The notes: a model not told the origin generated them from the letters alone. Counted from the first letter of the stretch, positions 34,183-46,647 are shown. The stretch is DNA of 63,346 nucleotides from Mycoplasma testudinis ATCC 43263 (GCF_000687795.1 NZ_JHXT01000006.1:1-63346); one strand, 5' to 3'. Numbers and translations are program-made.

Positions 34183-34407
34183 ATGGAGTTAGGTCTTGCA
34201 TTAGGGTTAGGAATCCCATTAAGTTTAATTGTTGGTGCGATTGTAGGTTATTTTATTTCAATTAAAATTTTTAAAAAACAAATTAAAGATAATCCACCTG
34301 TAACCGAAGAACAAATCCGCAACATGTACACCAAAATGGGACGTAAGCCATCTGAAGCTCAAGTCCGCCAAATCATGCGTGAATTTAAACAGCAAGATAA
34401 GAAGTAA
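34183..34407 (+). CDS. UPF0154 / YneF-family small membrane protein
   Basis: 74 aa with one N-terminal membrane helix ([23 protein letters not shown]) and the conserved cytoplasmic block [30 protein letters not shown], which defines the family. AAGGAGAATAAG precedes the ATG. The function of the family is not established. It lies directly before engB, a familiar order in related mycoplasmas. Confidence 0.9.
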   Translation: MELGLALGLGIPLSLIVGAIVGYFISIKIFKKQIKDNPPVTEEQIRNMYTKMGRKPSEAQVRQIMREFKQQDKK

Positions 34408-34415
34408 GGATTATT

Positions 34416-34979
34416 TTGATTGCAAAGTTTTTGAAAAGTGCATCAGCTCTAGATCAGTGCCCGCAAGATGATTGCCACGAAGTTTGTTTAATTGGTCGGA
34501 GTAATGTTGGTAAGTCTAGTTTTATTAACGCGCTTGTGAGTTTAAAAATTGCTAAAACATCTAATACCCCGGGAAGAACGCAAACATTAAATTTTTACGA
34601 ATATAAAAATTGACGGATTGTCGATTTACCAGGGTATGGCTACGCAAAAATTAGTAAGCTTCAAAAAGACTTAATTTCGGATTTTATAAGTGATTATTTA
34701 AACTATCGTGCTAATCTTAAAGCGATTTTCCAAATCATTGATGCAGGAGTTATTACTCAGCAGGATGCTGACATGATAAAAATTATTTCCCAAACAGATT
34801 TACAACACTTTGTAGTTGCTAACAAAATTGACAAGTTAAATCAAAGTGAATTACATAATCTCAAACGTAAAATTGCAACATATTTAAAAATAAGCGAAAC
34901 TAACATATTTTTAACAAGTACAAAAACTAAGAAAAATTTTCCTGAAATAATTAAACAAATGGAGGTTTGTTTAAAATAA
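34416..34979 (+). CDS. engB: Ribosome biogenesis GTPase EngB/YsxC
   Basis: 187 aa, usual for the family, which assists assembly of the large ribosomal subunit. G1 [10 protein letters not shown]2 region NTPGRTQT, G3 DLPGYGYAK and G4 NKID are all present. Start is TTG at 34416, since AAGGA lies 7 nt upstream and no ATG precedes the G1 motif; it begins 8 nt after the YneF-like gene. valS follows after 3 nt. Confidence 0.93.
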
Positions 34980-34982
34980 GTT

Positions 34983-37592
34983 ATGTCAATCAAAGCAAAG
35001 AAAAAAACTGATGAATCATTTTTATTTGAGGGATTATATGACCCACAAAAAATTGCTATCGGTTTGTATGATAAATGAATTAATGCGAACTTATTTAAAC
35101 CTTCAACTAATAAAGAAAATTTTAGTATCGTTATGGCTCCGCCAAATTTGACTGGCGTTTTGCATCTTGGTCATTCTTGGGAATTGTCACTTAGCGATTT
35201 ATTTTTGCGTTATAAACGTTTACAAGGGTTTAATGTAAGTTGGGTTCCAGGATATGACCACGCGGGAATAGCTACACAAACAAAATATGAAAAAATCTTG
35301 GATGCTAATTCTAAAAAAGATTACATGAAACTTGACCGCCGAACAAAAGTTGCTGCAATTATGAAATGAGCTCTTTCTCAAGGTGAGATTATTAATTCTC
35401 AAGTAAAGCTTTTAGGGGCTTCAGTAGACTGGTCAAATCATCATTTTACTTTAGATGATCATTCAAACAAAGCGGTTGTTTTTGCTTTTAAAAAACTTTA
35501 TGATGCAAAATTGATTTATCAAGCGAAAGCATTAGTTAATTGAGATGTTAAATTACAAACAGCAATTTCTAATATTGAAGTTATCAATAAACCTGTTCAA
35601 CAATATTTGTATTATGTGGCTTATTCTGTTGAAAATTCACAAGATAAATTAATTGTTGCTACATCACGGCCTGAAACAATTTTTGCTGACGCGGCTTTAT
35701 TTGTTAATCCAAAGGACAAACGTTATAAAAAATTTGTTGGTAAAAATGTTTATAACCCATTAACGAATGTTCTGATGCCTGTAATGCAAGACAGTTATGT
35801 GGAACTAGATTTTGGTAGCGGCGTTTTAAAATGTACTCCAGCTCACGATTTTAATGACTATAAACTTGGAAAAAAATATCAACTTCCTGAATTTAGTTGT
35901 TTCAATTTAGATGGAACCCTTAATGAAATAGCCCAAGAATTTAAATCTTTAGACCGTTTAAGTGCAAGACCAAAAGTTGTTGAAAAATTGAAAGCTTCAG
36001 GTCATTTAATAAAGGTCGAAAACTTAACTAGTAATGTTGGATTTTCGGAACGTTCAGGCGCAGTTGTTGAGCCGATGCTTTCCACGCAATGATTTGTTGA
36101 TCTGCCAAAAATCGTTCCGCAGTTAAAAAAAGCGATTCTTGATAAGAAAGAATTAAGTGTTTTTCCAAAACGTTTTATTAATTTATTAACCCATTGACTG
36201 GACGAAACTAATGAATGGTGTATTTCTCGACAATTAGTTTGAGGTCATCAAATTCCTGTTTGATATCATAAAAAAACAAAAGAAATTTATGTCGACGTTA
36301 ATCCACCCAAAGATCTTGTTAATTATTATCAAGATCCGGACGTCTTGGATACGTGATTTTCTTCTTCACTGTGGCCTTTAATTTGTTTTGATTGGCCAAA
36401 TCAAACAAAAGAATTCAAAAATGGTTACCCAAATAATTTAATGGTGATGGGATTTGACATTATTTTCTTTTGAGGAATTAGAATGTTGTTTCAAGGTTTT
36501 TTTCACACGAAACAATTGCCATTTAAACATTTGTTAGTCCACGGTTTAATTCGTGACGCAAAAGGTGTGAAAATGTCAAAATCAGTTGGTAATGTCATCG
36601 ATCCAATTCCACTTATTGAAAAATACGGGTCAGATGCTTTAAGAATATGTTTAACAGCAAATACGACTCCTGGAGAAGATACTAACTTTCAAATGGAGCG
36701 TTTAAACGATGCAAGTAATTTTTTAAATAAATTATGAAATGCGAGTAAATATGTTCTTAGTTTAAATTGCGAATTTAATTCTTACCAAAGCAGCAGCAAG
36801 CATTCGTTAGCAGACACTTGAATTATTGAACGCTGTTTTGCAATTGCCAAAAAAGTTGCTTCTTTATTGGATCGTTACGATTTTACATTAGCTAATAAAT
36901 ATGTTTACGACTTTATATGGAACGATTTTTGCAATACTTATTTAGAACTGTCAAAACCGACATTAAAAACGCAACATGCGCCACATACAGTTAAAGTTTT
37001 ACGAGACGTATTAGAACAGATTTGCATAATTTTACATCCTTTTGCACCTTTTTTGAGTGAACGGATTTTCCAAGCTTTAAGACAAAATGAAAATGTCTTT
37101 GTACTTCAACAAAAATGACCTAAAAAATCTAGAGGCAATTCGCAATCTCAAAAATTTGACACTGTAGTTGAACTTATTCAATTATTGCGGAAGTTCAAAG
37201 CTCAAGCAAATCTTTCTAATAAATACCTTTTAAAAATATCTTTGGTGAGTTCTAAAAAAGAAGTATTGCAAATTGTTAAACAAGCATCGCCTTATTTTGA
37301 TGCCATAAATTGTCAATTTGTTTCATTTGTTTCAGAGCTTCCAAAAAATGCTAAACAAGTTTTAACGATTGGTGATGGATATCTTGTAATCCATGATGAA
37401 AAACTCAATCAAGCTGCCAATGCTTCATTGGAGAAAAAAATTGCCTTTTTAAAAGCTGAAGTGCAAAGGTCAAGAACCATTTTGAGTAATAATAATTTTA
37501 TTAAGAATGCACCACCTCAAAAAGTTAAACAAGAACAAGAAAAATTAGCTAAATATGAGGCTGAGTTAGAAACTGCATTAAAAAATAAATAA
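34983..37592 (+). CDS. valS: Valyl-tRNA synthetase
   Basis: 869 aa, class I synthetase attaching Val to tRNA-Val. Ordered elements: HIGH-type motif PPNLTGVLHLGH (about 52-63), WVPGYDHAGIATQ, the CP1 editing domain with ATSRPETIFADAA, KMSKS motif KGVKMSKSVGNV near residue 530, anticodon-binding domain, and a C-terminal coiled-coil arm (from about 820, rich in KKxEAEL repeats). All class I features are in one frame with TGA as Trp. ATG 34983 follows the engB stop closely. Confidence 0.96.
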
Positions 37593-37646
37593 AATTTTTT
37601 CTTAAATTTTACTACTTTTTCGCATTCTATTTATTGGGGCGAAAAA

Positions 37647-38828
37647 ATGTATAAGAAATTTGATGAAAAATTTATTGTTTTTATTTTCTTGAGTTTTTGT
37701 GGAATTATTTTTCTATTGTTTAAAAGTTTAGTAATTTTAACAATAGCATTTGCTGTTATTGTTTTATTGAGTACATGCTGTATTTTTTCATATCAACAAA
37801 TTAAATACATTCTGTTTTTTTTAATTTTGTTTTTACTATGGGGAGCAATTTTCTATTTTGCTTGTTGGCAAGATGTGTCAATCAAAAAAGGCTTAGCTTT
37901 AATTCCTGCACCTTTCAATCTCAGAAATATTGTCTTACAATTTCTAGAATCTAAAAAAACTTCAGTAACAGCAAGTTATTTGCAATTAATTATTTTTAAT
38001 TCAAGGCCGCGAGATTTAAATCCTTTTTATTTTCAATTAATCGATTTAGGAATCGTTCATTTGATTTCTGTAAGTGGATTTCATCTGAGTATTTTAAGTG
38101 TTTTAATTAAAAAAGCATGTGGGCAAAAACATGCTCTAGGAAATTTTTTAAGTTTTTTAACTTGCTTGTTTTATGGTTATTTCTTAGGAATGGGATTTGC
38201 AATTTTACGAGTTGTAATTAGTAGTTTTTTGAGTATGTTTAAAAACAGCAAAACTCAAAACGACCCATTATACCGAACGGTTTTATCTGGATGTATTGTT
38301 TTGCTTATCAATCCATTTGCTGTTTATGACATTGGTTTCCAATTGACTTATTTTGGAACAATAGTTTTATGCTTTTTGTTATATCTTAAAAATCTACCAA
38401 AAATTATGCTTGCAATTCTAGCTTCTTTAATTATTAATTTTTTGTCGGCCCCAATAATTTTTAGTATTAATCACAAAATTAATTTGTTAATTATTTTTAA
38501 TTCTTGAATTTTTACTCCCGTTATTAGTTTTTACTATTTATTTTCATTAGCTCTTTTACCTTTTTGATTTATTTGGGATTATTTTGATTGACTATATCTA
38601 GCCTTGGCGGCAACTTTAAATTATTTTCACGATATTAAATTTTATTGATACTTAAAATCTTTCCATGCAGATTACATTTATTTGTTGTACTATAGTGTAT
38701 TCTTTATAATTGCTCTTATCTGATCTAATAAGATGCATCCTAAAAAAAGAAAGTTTTTAATTAATGACCATAATTCATTCATCGGACCAAGGCTTAATTC
38801 ACCAAGAGTTACAAAAAATTCTTGATAA
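37647..38828 (+). CDS. ComEC/Rec2-like membrane protein, competence domain only
   Basis: 393 aa with many membrane helices. The segment IVHLISVSGFHLSILSVLIKK matches the conserved SG(L/F)H of the ComEC channel domain, which carries single-stranded DNA across the membrane in competent bacteria. The N-terminal OB-like and C-terminal metallo-beta-lactamase domains of full ComEC (about 750 aa) are absent. The stop TAA lies at 38826-38828, so the last 65 nt overlap holA; that tail looks like incidental read-through. This gene next to holA matches the order in M. genitalium. Confidence 0.75.
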
Positions 38829-39690
38829 AGATTATTTTTCATATGAAAAAGTAGTTTACAATTCCATCGAACAACTTTCAGGAATGCTTCATTCGCAAAA
38901 TTTATTTGAAGATACTGAAAAAAAGATTATCGTTTATGGATGTACTTTTTTAGCTAATGTAACTGAAGCAAACGCCTCAGAAGATTTATTCTCAATTTTG
39001 AAATTAAATACTAGTTTAAAAGTTTTTTTAACTGTGGAAAATGAAAAGTTAGCCAAAACTAAAGTTTTAACAGATTTTATTAAAAATGTGAATGTAATTA
39101 GTATCCCCAAATTAACAAGTTATTCGATGCAAGGCAATATCGTGACTTTATTGGCTAATGAAGGTATTAATCTCTCTTATGAGAACTTGGCTTTATTAGT
39201 GGCACGAGTTTTGCCTAATGCTTTAGTAATTCAGAACGAAATTGCTAAATTGAAACTTTTCAAACCTAAGGAGTTAACAAAAGAATTAATTGACGGGCTG
39301 ACATTTGAATATAATAATGATTCCATTTTTAAATTAATGGAATACGTTCTTTTGCAAAAAACTGACGCCACTGCTAAACTTTATCACGCGTTAGTACCAG
39401 ATCGTTATTCGCCAATTGATATTTTGCAAATTCTAGCAACACAAATAATTAAGCTAATTATGGTCTATCGAGCATTATCTCAGAAAATTAATGATACGAT
39501 TATTACGAAAAGTTTAGGTTTAAGCATTTTCCAACTAAAAAACATGCGCAAGTTATGTATGAATACGTCTGCTGCAAAATTAGAAAAGTTTTTAAATGGT
39601 ATAATTAGCACAGATATCAAAATAAAAAAATATTCTATTGAACAATATAATAGTGTTCGTTTCTTTTTATTAAAAGGCCTTTCTAACTAA
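38764..39690 (+). CDS. holA: DNA polymerase III delta subunit
   Basis: 308 aa. It loads the sliding clamp as part of the clamp-loader complex. Opening MTIIHSSDQGLIHQELQKIL fits the family start, and the Lys-rich helical C-terminal collar domain (DILQILATQIIKLIMVYRAL...) is typical. No Walker A is expected for the delta subunit. The start overlaps the comEC-like gene. The assignment rests on weak similarity and gene order. Confidence 0.8.
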   Translation: MTIIHSSDQGLIHQELQKILDKDYFSYEKVVYNSIEQLSGMLHSQNLFEDTEKKIIVYGCTFLANVTEANASEDLFSILKLNTSLKVFLTVENEKLAKTKVLTDFIKNVNVISIPKLTSYSMQGNIVTLLANEGINLSYENLALLVARVLPNALVIQNEIAKLKLFKPKELTKELIDGLTFEYNNDSIFKLMEYVLLQKTDATAKLYHALVPDRYSPIDILQILATQIIKLIMVYRALSQKINDTIITKSLGLSIFQLKNMRKLCMNTSAAKLEKFLNGIISTDIKIKKYSIEQYNSVRFFLLKGLSN

Positions 39691-39691
39691 A

Positions 39692-41146
39692 ATGAACCAA
39701 GACTCCAAAAACCTTTTGCTACAATCTCGCCAACATTTAAGTACTATTTTTGGTAACACAATTTTAGTTGGTGAGTTTGTTAAGAATCCTGATTTTCAGT
39801 TAATAGTTGAAAAATTAATTAAGATTCACGATTATCTCGAAAAACAAAATACTCCTGAGTTATTGCTTACTGACAAGTATATTGGTAATTTTGAACGTTT
39901 ATCAAATCGAAAAATTAATTTTTCTGAAGTTAAAATCTCAATTGATTTAGACGACTTAGCAGATGATATTAAATATACTGACGTTTTTTGTCGAAATATT
40001 TTCTCCAAACCTTTAAGTGATTTCACAATTGATTTAGCTAATGACGTTAATTTGGACGATGACAAACCACTAGCATCTGCGCCAACAATAGATGGTGTTA
40101 TTCCGGTTGCTATTTCTGGTTTAGGAGCTGGCCCAACTGGTGACGCTGACAAACCTCCGCTTCAGGGTCAAAGAATCCCTTCAGACGAATTTAAAAAACA
40201 AAGCACTTTTGCGACCGAAAATGATCCTAAAGTTAAAAATGTTGGTTTTAATCCTGAATTATTTAATCAGCAAGCTCCTTCTGAAGCTGAAGGATTTGGG
40301 TCTTATAATCCAATGGCCCAACAACTTGCTAACCAAAGATTACAAATTGAACTTTTAATTGGAAAGGTTTATCGGTGAACCGAAAAGCCACGAGCAATTA
40401 TATTGTTGCAATATATTGCTCTAGCCTTTTCAATTTTATTTTTTTTAACTAATGCAGCCACAATCGTTGCATGGATCGTTGCATCTGTAAATGGTCTTGT
40501 TGTTTCGGGAACTAATGCTGCAGGACAAGCCATCACAAGCCGTGTTCAAGGATCTGCTCTTTTCTCGTTTATCATTGGCCCAATAATTATGTTAATCTCT
40601 GGAATTGTCTTGACGTGAAGGTATTTCAATGATAGCCAAGGACGATTGTCTGGTGGAAAAATGCGACGCTATGCAAGTGCTGCTTCAGTAATTTTAAACA
40701 ATCCTGAAATTCCTAAAGTTAATGATAATATGCGTTATCATTTGCAAATTTCTACGATTATTATTGTTGGTTTATTTTATATTCTGTTTAACTTTATTCC
40801 CTTTTCTGGAACTTTTACTCAAGTTACCTTTTTACAACAATCAAATATTTTCCAAACTGGATTACCTTCTCAACCTAATACTCCTGAAATATTAGGAATT
40901 TATTACACGATTATTATTAGTTTAGCTTCATTTGGACCCCTAGTTATTATCGTAATTGTTGCTTACTTATTGAATCCAAAGGTTGATATTGAAAGACTAA
41001 CTCAATTAATTGAACAATATGCCAAGGAAGCTGAAAGCGCTTCTGGTGGAAATATGCCAGGTGCTGGCCCTAATGGTCCGTTCGGTGGTATGGGTGGTGG
41101 CCCTTTTGGTCGCCGTCGTGGTCCTTTCGGTGGAGGCGGTTTCTAA
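39692..41146 (+). CDS. Conserved mycoplasma membrane protein with glycine-rich tail
   Basis: 484 aa. The first 225 residues are soluble and acidic; four membrane helices follow, in two pairs (about 235-270 and 290-310, then 350-375 and 405-430). The C-terminus is a low-complexity Gly/Pro/Phe/Arg tail (GPFGGMGGGPFGRRR...). It starts 1 nt after the holA stop, so it is co-translated with it. A gene of this kind follows holA in related mycoplasmas from memory, but I know no function. Confidence 0.7.
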
Positions 41147-41183
41147 ACCAGAATTATCAAGAGTATAAGGAGATAAGAAGATT

Positions 41184-42128
41184 ATGATTTCAACCGAACT
41201 TCAAGGCCCTTATATTCAACATCAAGTGCATCAAAAAAAGAGCTTTAAGCTCCTTTTTTTAAAGTTTCTTTTTCCTTTTTATCCAATCAAAATTAGACAT
41301 ACAACTCACTTACTAGTTCTTTTAGCATTGATGATTGCATTCCGGATAGTTACTCAATTGTTTAGTATCCCTTTAGGTCCGACAATGCGAATTGGTGTGA
41401 CCTGAATTCCCATCACAATAATGGGGTGAATTTTTGGTCCAATAATTGGAATTCCTTTAGGTTTTTTAACTGATACGATTACATGGGCGATGGGCGGAGG
41501 TGTTTGATTTTGAATGTATGCCATCCAAGAATCGTTAATTATGATTGTCGCTGGGATTGTTGCTGGAATTTATCATTTACGATTAAATGCAAAATCATGG
41601 ATTTGGGATTTAATTTTTAACCAAATTGTTATTGTTGGCTTCTTGGGAATTGGAATTTTTAGTTTGATTTATTTTGGGAAAAACAATTTTATCGAAAACA
41701 ACGGTAAAACAAATAATGCCGCAAATATTTTCGGACTAGGAATCGATTCTACACAAATTCTCACCGCAACTACTCTTGCAGTTTTTTTTGTTGTGATGGA
41801 AATCATTATGTTTTATTTTTTACGCCAGCACATTAAACATAAAAAAAATCCCCGTCTTTTTTTGTATGTGAGTTTACTTGTTCCGTTGCTTTCTATTTTA
41901 TTTTCATTTGTAATGGGGACGATTTCGATAATTGAACTTTTAAACTTTTTAAGTAATGGCCGTCCAAATAATAACCTGATTAATTTTGGCGCTTATTATT
42001 ATTTAGTGCCCCGGGTTTTAAAGGAAATTTTTCGTGATCCAATTTTAATTTTAGTAATTGTAGGTGTTTTAAGATTAGCTGAACCAAATCTCAAACAAAT
42101 CCGAAATAAAATTAACAACCAATGATAA
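41184..42128 (+). CDS. ECF-transporter substrate-specificity component (S protein)
   Basis: 314 aa with about six membrane helices. The pattern VLLALMIAFRIVTQLFSIPLGPTMRIGVTWIPITIMGWIFGPIIG is typical of ECF S components of the FolT/vitamin branch. The protein is longer than the usual 180-200 because of inserted loops (for example around 165-185) and a basic tail. AAGGAGAT precedes the ATG. The energising EcfA/T genes are not in the window. Substrate (folate or another vitamin) is a guess. Confidence 0.75.
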
Positions 42129-42170
42129 AAAAATCCTTGTTAGCCATTAAGCATTAACAAGGATTTTTTA
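42129..42170. terminator. Bidirectional terminator between the ECF gene and rpsT
   Basis: AAAAAATCCTTGTTA pairs with TAACAAGGATTTTTT (about 42128-42142 with 42155-42169), with a loop of about 12. Confidence 0.85.
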
Positions 42171-42189
42171 GTATTTTATAAAAGGGAAA

Positions 42190-42429
42190 CTATTTCTTAT
42201 TTAAAGCTTTTGCATTACGTGACTTAAGCCGACGTGCGCGATTTTCTGAAATTGTTCCTTTACGTGCCAGTTTATCTGCTGTTCCATAAAGGTTATTTAA
42301 ATCTTCTACCTTTTTAGTTTCTTTAACTGTTTTAATTTGATTTTTTAATTCAGTTTTTTGACCTTTGTGGTCAGCGCGACGCTTGACACTTTTTCGCAAT
42401 GTTTTGTCATTTGCTTTGATATTTGCCAT
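42190..42429 (-). CDS. rpsT: 30S ribosomal protein S20
   Basis: 79 aa, strongly basic, starting MANIKANDKTLRKSVKRRADHK and ending in the Lys/Arg block ENRARRLKSRNAKALNKK, both conserved in S20, a primary 16S rRNA binder. AAAGGAAAA precedes the ATG. Single gene, divergent from the 107-aa gene at 42516. Confidence 0.95.
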   Translation of the reverse strand: MANIKANDKTLRKSVKRRADHKGQKTELKNQIKTVKETKKVEDLNNLYGTADKLARKGTISENRARRLKSRNAKALNKK

Positions 42430-42515
42430 AAATTTTCCTTTTGATAAAGTTAATGTTTGATTTTCTAGTAAACAAAATTATAATATTAAGAAGTTTAAAC
42501 TTATAATTAATTTGT

Positions 42516-42839
42516 ATGATTAGTAAAAAAAATAATTTGATCTCAAGCAAAATTGATACGAAGGTACAAGAGCTTGACAATTCTGTGCGTAATAAAGTTA
42601 GCGAAGTAAAACGTGAATTACACGTTAAAGCCGTTAAAGAAAATACGCCACAACGTTTTAAAGCAAATCAAGATGTTTTTTTCGCTAATCTGAAAATAGC
42701 TTCTAGTGAACTTAAAAATTGAAACAAAGAAGTTGGATTCACCAAACAATTGCGAGATGTTTTAGATTTAGCGTTTAGTGGATTAAATGTTTTTTTGCAA
42801 ACAGCATTTCAACCAAAGAAAGAAAAGGAACATAAATAA
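42516..42839 (+). CDS. Small charged helical protein, unknown function
   Basis: 107 aa with one TGA (Trp) at 42720. Lys/Glu-rich, with coiled-coil potential in residues 10-60, and a more hydrophobic patch near 80-95 (FSGLNVFLQTAF). Start ATG 42516 lacks a clear binding site. The stop overlaps the ATG of the next gene by one base (TAATG), so the two are coupled and may work together. Confidence 0.6.
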
Positions 42840-43528
42840 TGGGCGGTAGTAGTGGTTTATTTGGACTGTTAATTTTCATTATCCCGATTGCTTTAATCTG
42901 GTATTTTGTATCAAAGCGCAAGAAAAAGAAAAATCAGCCAGCAAGCGTAACTGCTCAAAGTAAGTCTGAAAAAAAAGACGAAGTTTGACGAACTGTTAAA
43001 CAATATCTTCAAGATCATAACGAACGTGGGAAAGAAGTCTCATATTCATTTGTTGCTAAGCGTAACAATCCCTTGCAAGATAAAAAGTTAAAAAAATCGT
43101 ACCAGTTTGAAACTGAAGATTATATCCAAAAAAATAGTTTGTCTAAACTCGAAGCTAAAAAATACCGCGAAAAAAGACAAAAGCAAGCATCTAAAGAACT
43201 TTATTGTATTTACTTTATTTCTCGAGATGCTAAAACTCGACAAAATGATCCCGCGAGAATTATTGAAGCCGAAGTTGTTCAATCTCCAAATGCTAAAAAA
43301 GCTAAAGGTGAACCTTCAGTTAAACGCAATATCGTTGTTAATGGGTTAATGGATTTTGAAACCGAATTCAAATGAATTGAACCAATTAAAAAGCGGGAAG
43401 ATGAAAAAATTGAAAAAATGGAAAAACAACGTCGTGCTAGAACCGCTAAGAAAAAAGCAGCTCAAGAAAAAAAACAATTGCGGAAGATGCAAAAACAAGG
43501 CACAACAGTTCAAACCCAATCCCACTAA
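42839..43528 (+). CDS. Membrane-anchored, highly basic protein, unknown function
   Basis: 229 aa. A glycine-rich start and one N-terminal helix (LFGLLIFIIPIALIWYF, residues 7-23) anchor it; the remaining 200 residues are strongly charged, ending in a Lys/Glu/Arg helix (about 175-220) that could form a coiled coil or bind nucleic acid. Start ATG overlaps the preceding stop. It lies 12 nt before fmt. No family recognised. Confidence 0.65.
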
Positions 43529-43540
43529 CAGGAGTACGAT

Positions 43541-44497
43541 GTGATTTTAAATAAGACACGAATTGTTTTTTTTGGATCAACATCGCTTAGTGTTGCATGT
43601 TTGATTAGGCTTTATAATTCGAACGAATTCGAAATCGTGGCCATTGTTACTCAACCTGATAAACCTGTTGGCCGAAATCAAAAAATTATTATCAATCCGG
43701 TGAAGCAATTTGCCATTGATAATAATATTTTATGTTTCCAACCAATTAAACTAAATCAGGAAATAGATCAAATAATCGCCTTAGGATGTCCTTTGGGTGT
43801 TTGCGTGGCTTATGGACAACGCTTAAGCTTGAACCTACTCAATAGTTTTAAATATGGGGTAATTAATGTTCACCCTTCCTTGTTACCACAATACCGCGGT
43901 GCCGCACCAATTAATTATGCAATTTGGAACCAAGATAGCCAAACCGCTATTTCGATAATGAAGATGGAACAAACAATGGATACCGGACCAATTTGCTGTC
44001 AAAATATTATAGACATTCCTTCTGGGTTTACAAGCGGCGATTTACTGAACGTTGTGATTCAAAAAGCTCCTGGTTTGTTGTATCAATCACTTTTGGACAT
44101 TATTAGTGAAAAGGTTATTTGAATTCAGCAAGATAAAACCAATCCGTATTTAGTTGCATCAATGCTAACAAAGCAACAAGAGAAAATAGATTGGTCACAA
44201 CCTGCGATTAAAATCGTTGGTCACATTAATGCTTTTTCACCTATTCCTGGAACTTATACAAATTTTGCAGACCAAAAAATAATAAAGTTTTACCATGCCG
44301 AAGCAGTTCATCATAATTCTAACCAGTTACCTCCTGGAACAGTCCTTAAATTAGAACCAAACGTTTTTTTGATTGCTTGTGGTGAGTCTGATAAGGCTGT
44401 GCGTATTACGGAATTTTTATTACCAGGTAAAAAACGAACAAAAGTAATCAATTACCATGGTACGTATCCGTTTAAAATTGGAGATGTTTTCTTTTAA
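43541..44497 (+). CDS. fmt: Methionyl-tRNA formyltransferase
   Basis: 318 aa. It formylates Met-tRNA for translation initiation. IVFFGSTSLSVACL opens the Rossmann fold, and the folate/catalytic region reads GVINVHPSLLPQYRGAAPINYAIWN followed by MDTGPI. GTG 43541 is the start: GGAG lies 6 nt upstream, and the ATG at 43539 is in another frame that stops at once. The stop shares a base with the following ATG, giving the fmt-DUF2779 pair also known from M. genitalium. Confidence 0.93.
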
Positions 44498-46647
44498 TGG
44501 CAATTAAAAAACCACTTTATATTACAAAACAAGATTATTTAAATATGTTTGATCGCCCCGATAATCTTTGATTTTTAACCGACGAAGAAATTATGGGGAT
44601 TATCAATAGTTATTTATATCCAGTTAAAACTGATTCTGCCACTGTTTCCCAAACCAACACTAACAAAAATTCAGTAATGAACGTCATAGATAACGATGAC
44701 GAAGAATATGAAGCTGTTGAATTTGATGTCTTAGATTTTGTAAAAGACGAAGTTAATGAAATCAGCGTTTTAGACTCTAATGACCCCCGAGTAATTGAAG
44801 GACGAATCGTATCTGAGCAAGCGGTTGAATATTTAAAACGGGTTGCTTCGCAAACTTTAAAAGTTGTAAATATTGTGGACTTTGATACCTTATACAAAGG
44901 AATCAAGTCAAATATTAAAGAGCGCGCTTTATTAACTAAAAAAGTTATAGAAGAAACAAATGTTCCGACTTTATTTTTAAACCCAGTGTTTACATATCTC
45001 AATGCAGTCGCAATTCCTGATGCTATTGTGTTTGCTAATAATCATTACGAATTATATGAAGTTAAAGGAGTTACTTCGTCTAAACGTATTCACGTCCTTG
45101 AAATGTTCTATCAGGCTAAAATAATCAAACATACGATTGATCATTTGGATGACGCAACATTGTTTTTAATTGCTTATGAGTTAAATCAGAAAGGTCACGT
45201 TTCATTTACCCGAGTTCAACACCTGAATTGTGCTAAAACTGCACAAACATCTTTACCTAAGCCAAAGCATAAGGAAGATCAAAAACCATTTCCATATTAC
45301 GGTGTTGAAACCATTAAATTAAAGCAAGAGTTGCGGAAGAATCCTTCTTCTGTAATTTCGTTACATGATTTAATGTCTCTAGATTTTGTAGCGATGAAAA
45401 AATCAGCTTCTAATCCACCTTCAAAAAAACCAGAAAATGATCTAACGCCAAGCGTTACCAAAAGAAGTTCACCAAAAGCAATTGAAGATTTAGTTGAGGA
45501 ATTACTCTTCTTGAACGCTCGTTTTGAAGACGACTTAGCAAAACTTGCTAATCATGAAGTTGGTGCATCAATAAAAATTGAGTTGAGCGATAAATATCAT
45601 ACCTATTGAAGAATTTTTCGGTATCGTCCTTTAATTCAACATGTTTTTGAAAAACAGGGTTTCCCAATCTTTAGTTATTCAGGAAAACTTATTGATTGAA
45701 CTAGTGTCTTTCAATTTATTTATGCCAATAAAGAAACAACTACCAACAATGCAAATAAATACGATCTTTCTAGTTTCTTAGCATGACATCAAAAAATTAA
45801 AAACACTCCAGATCCTTTTCATAAAACAAAAAAAATTAAAGAAATAAATGAGAGTATGAAGACTTATTTATTTACAAATAATCAAGCTCATGATCAAAGC
45901 GTTGATGGAATTTATTGTTTTTATAATGCTTATGATTTTTACCGTACTTTAAAATCTAAAAAAGTTTATTTTGATTTTGAAACTTTAAACCAAGCGATTC
46001 GAGTTATGGATAATTCTTTACCTTTTATGCAAGTTATTACCCAATGTTCAATTGTGAAAGATCACGGTGCTGGAATTGCCAACAGTGAGTGTAAAAATTT
46101 AATCGTTGACCCGATTAATATTACAAATGAATTCTTTAAACAAGTGGTTGATGAATTATATGAAGAGAACACAGATGAATATAGTTATATTGTTTATAAT
46201 GCTTCCTTTGAAAAAAACCGGTTAATTGAATTGAAATCAATTTTAGAAGATAGTGATTACAGCTATAAAATTGATCGAATTATCCGGAACCTATATGATC
46301 TGGCTGATTTCTTTTCGCTAAATAAAAAGAATATCGTTTTAAGAGATTTAAAAGGCTATTATTCAATTAAAGTAGTTCTTCCAATCGTCCCTCAAAAATA
46401 TTTAGACCAAACTCGAACCGTTAGTTATTCAACCTTAGAAGTTCGAAAGGGTGATAAAGCTCAGGCCTTAACCAGTTTAAGATTTTTTAACCGAATTGAT
46501 GACGAAACTTGAAAAACCACTGAAGCAAACTTGCAAAAGTATTGTGAAAATGATGTTCGAGCAATGATTGCAGTCGAATATTATGTTGCTGAATTACTTC
46601 GACGATTCGAGCCGTATTTGACGCAACAAAATGATTTAGCCAAGTAA
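44497..46647 (+). CDS. DUF2779 protein, probable two-domain nuclease
   Basis: 716 aa. The C-terminal third has an RNase H-fold exonuclease pattern: VYFDFETLNQAI (motif I, DxE), YIVYNASFEKNRL (motif II region) and KYCENDVRAMIAVEYY (late Asp), as in DEDD exonucleases. The N-terminal part contains IPDAIVFANNHYELYEVKG, which resembles a PD-(D/E)xK nuclease core (Asp...ExK). Between them is a linker of low complexity (about 250-330). It is therefore likely a DNA or RNA processing enzyme, but no activity is proven for the family to my knowledge. It overlaps fmt by one base. Confidence 0.75.

Noticed and set aside
38764-38828. Extra C-terminal 21 codons of the ComEC-like protein
   Set aside because: Kept in coordinates because the frame stays open, but they look like incidental read-through over holA, not a domain.
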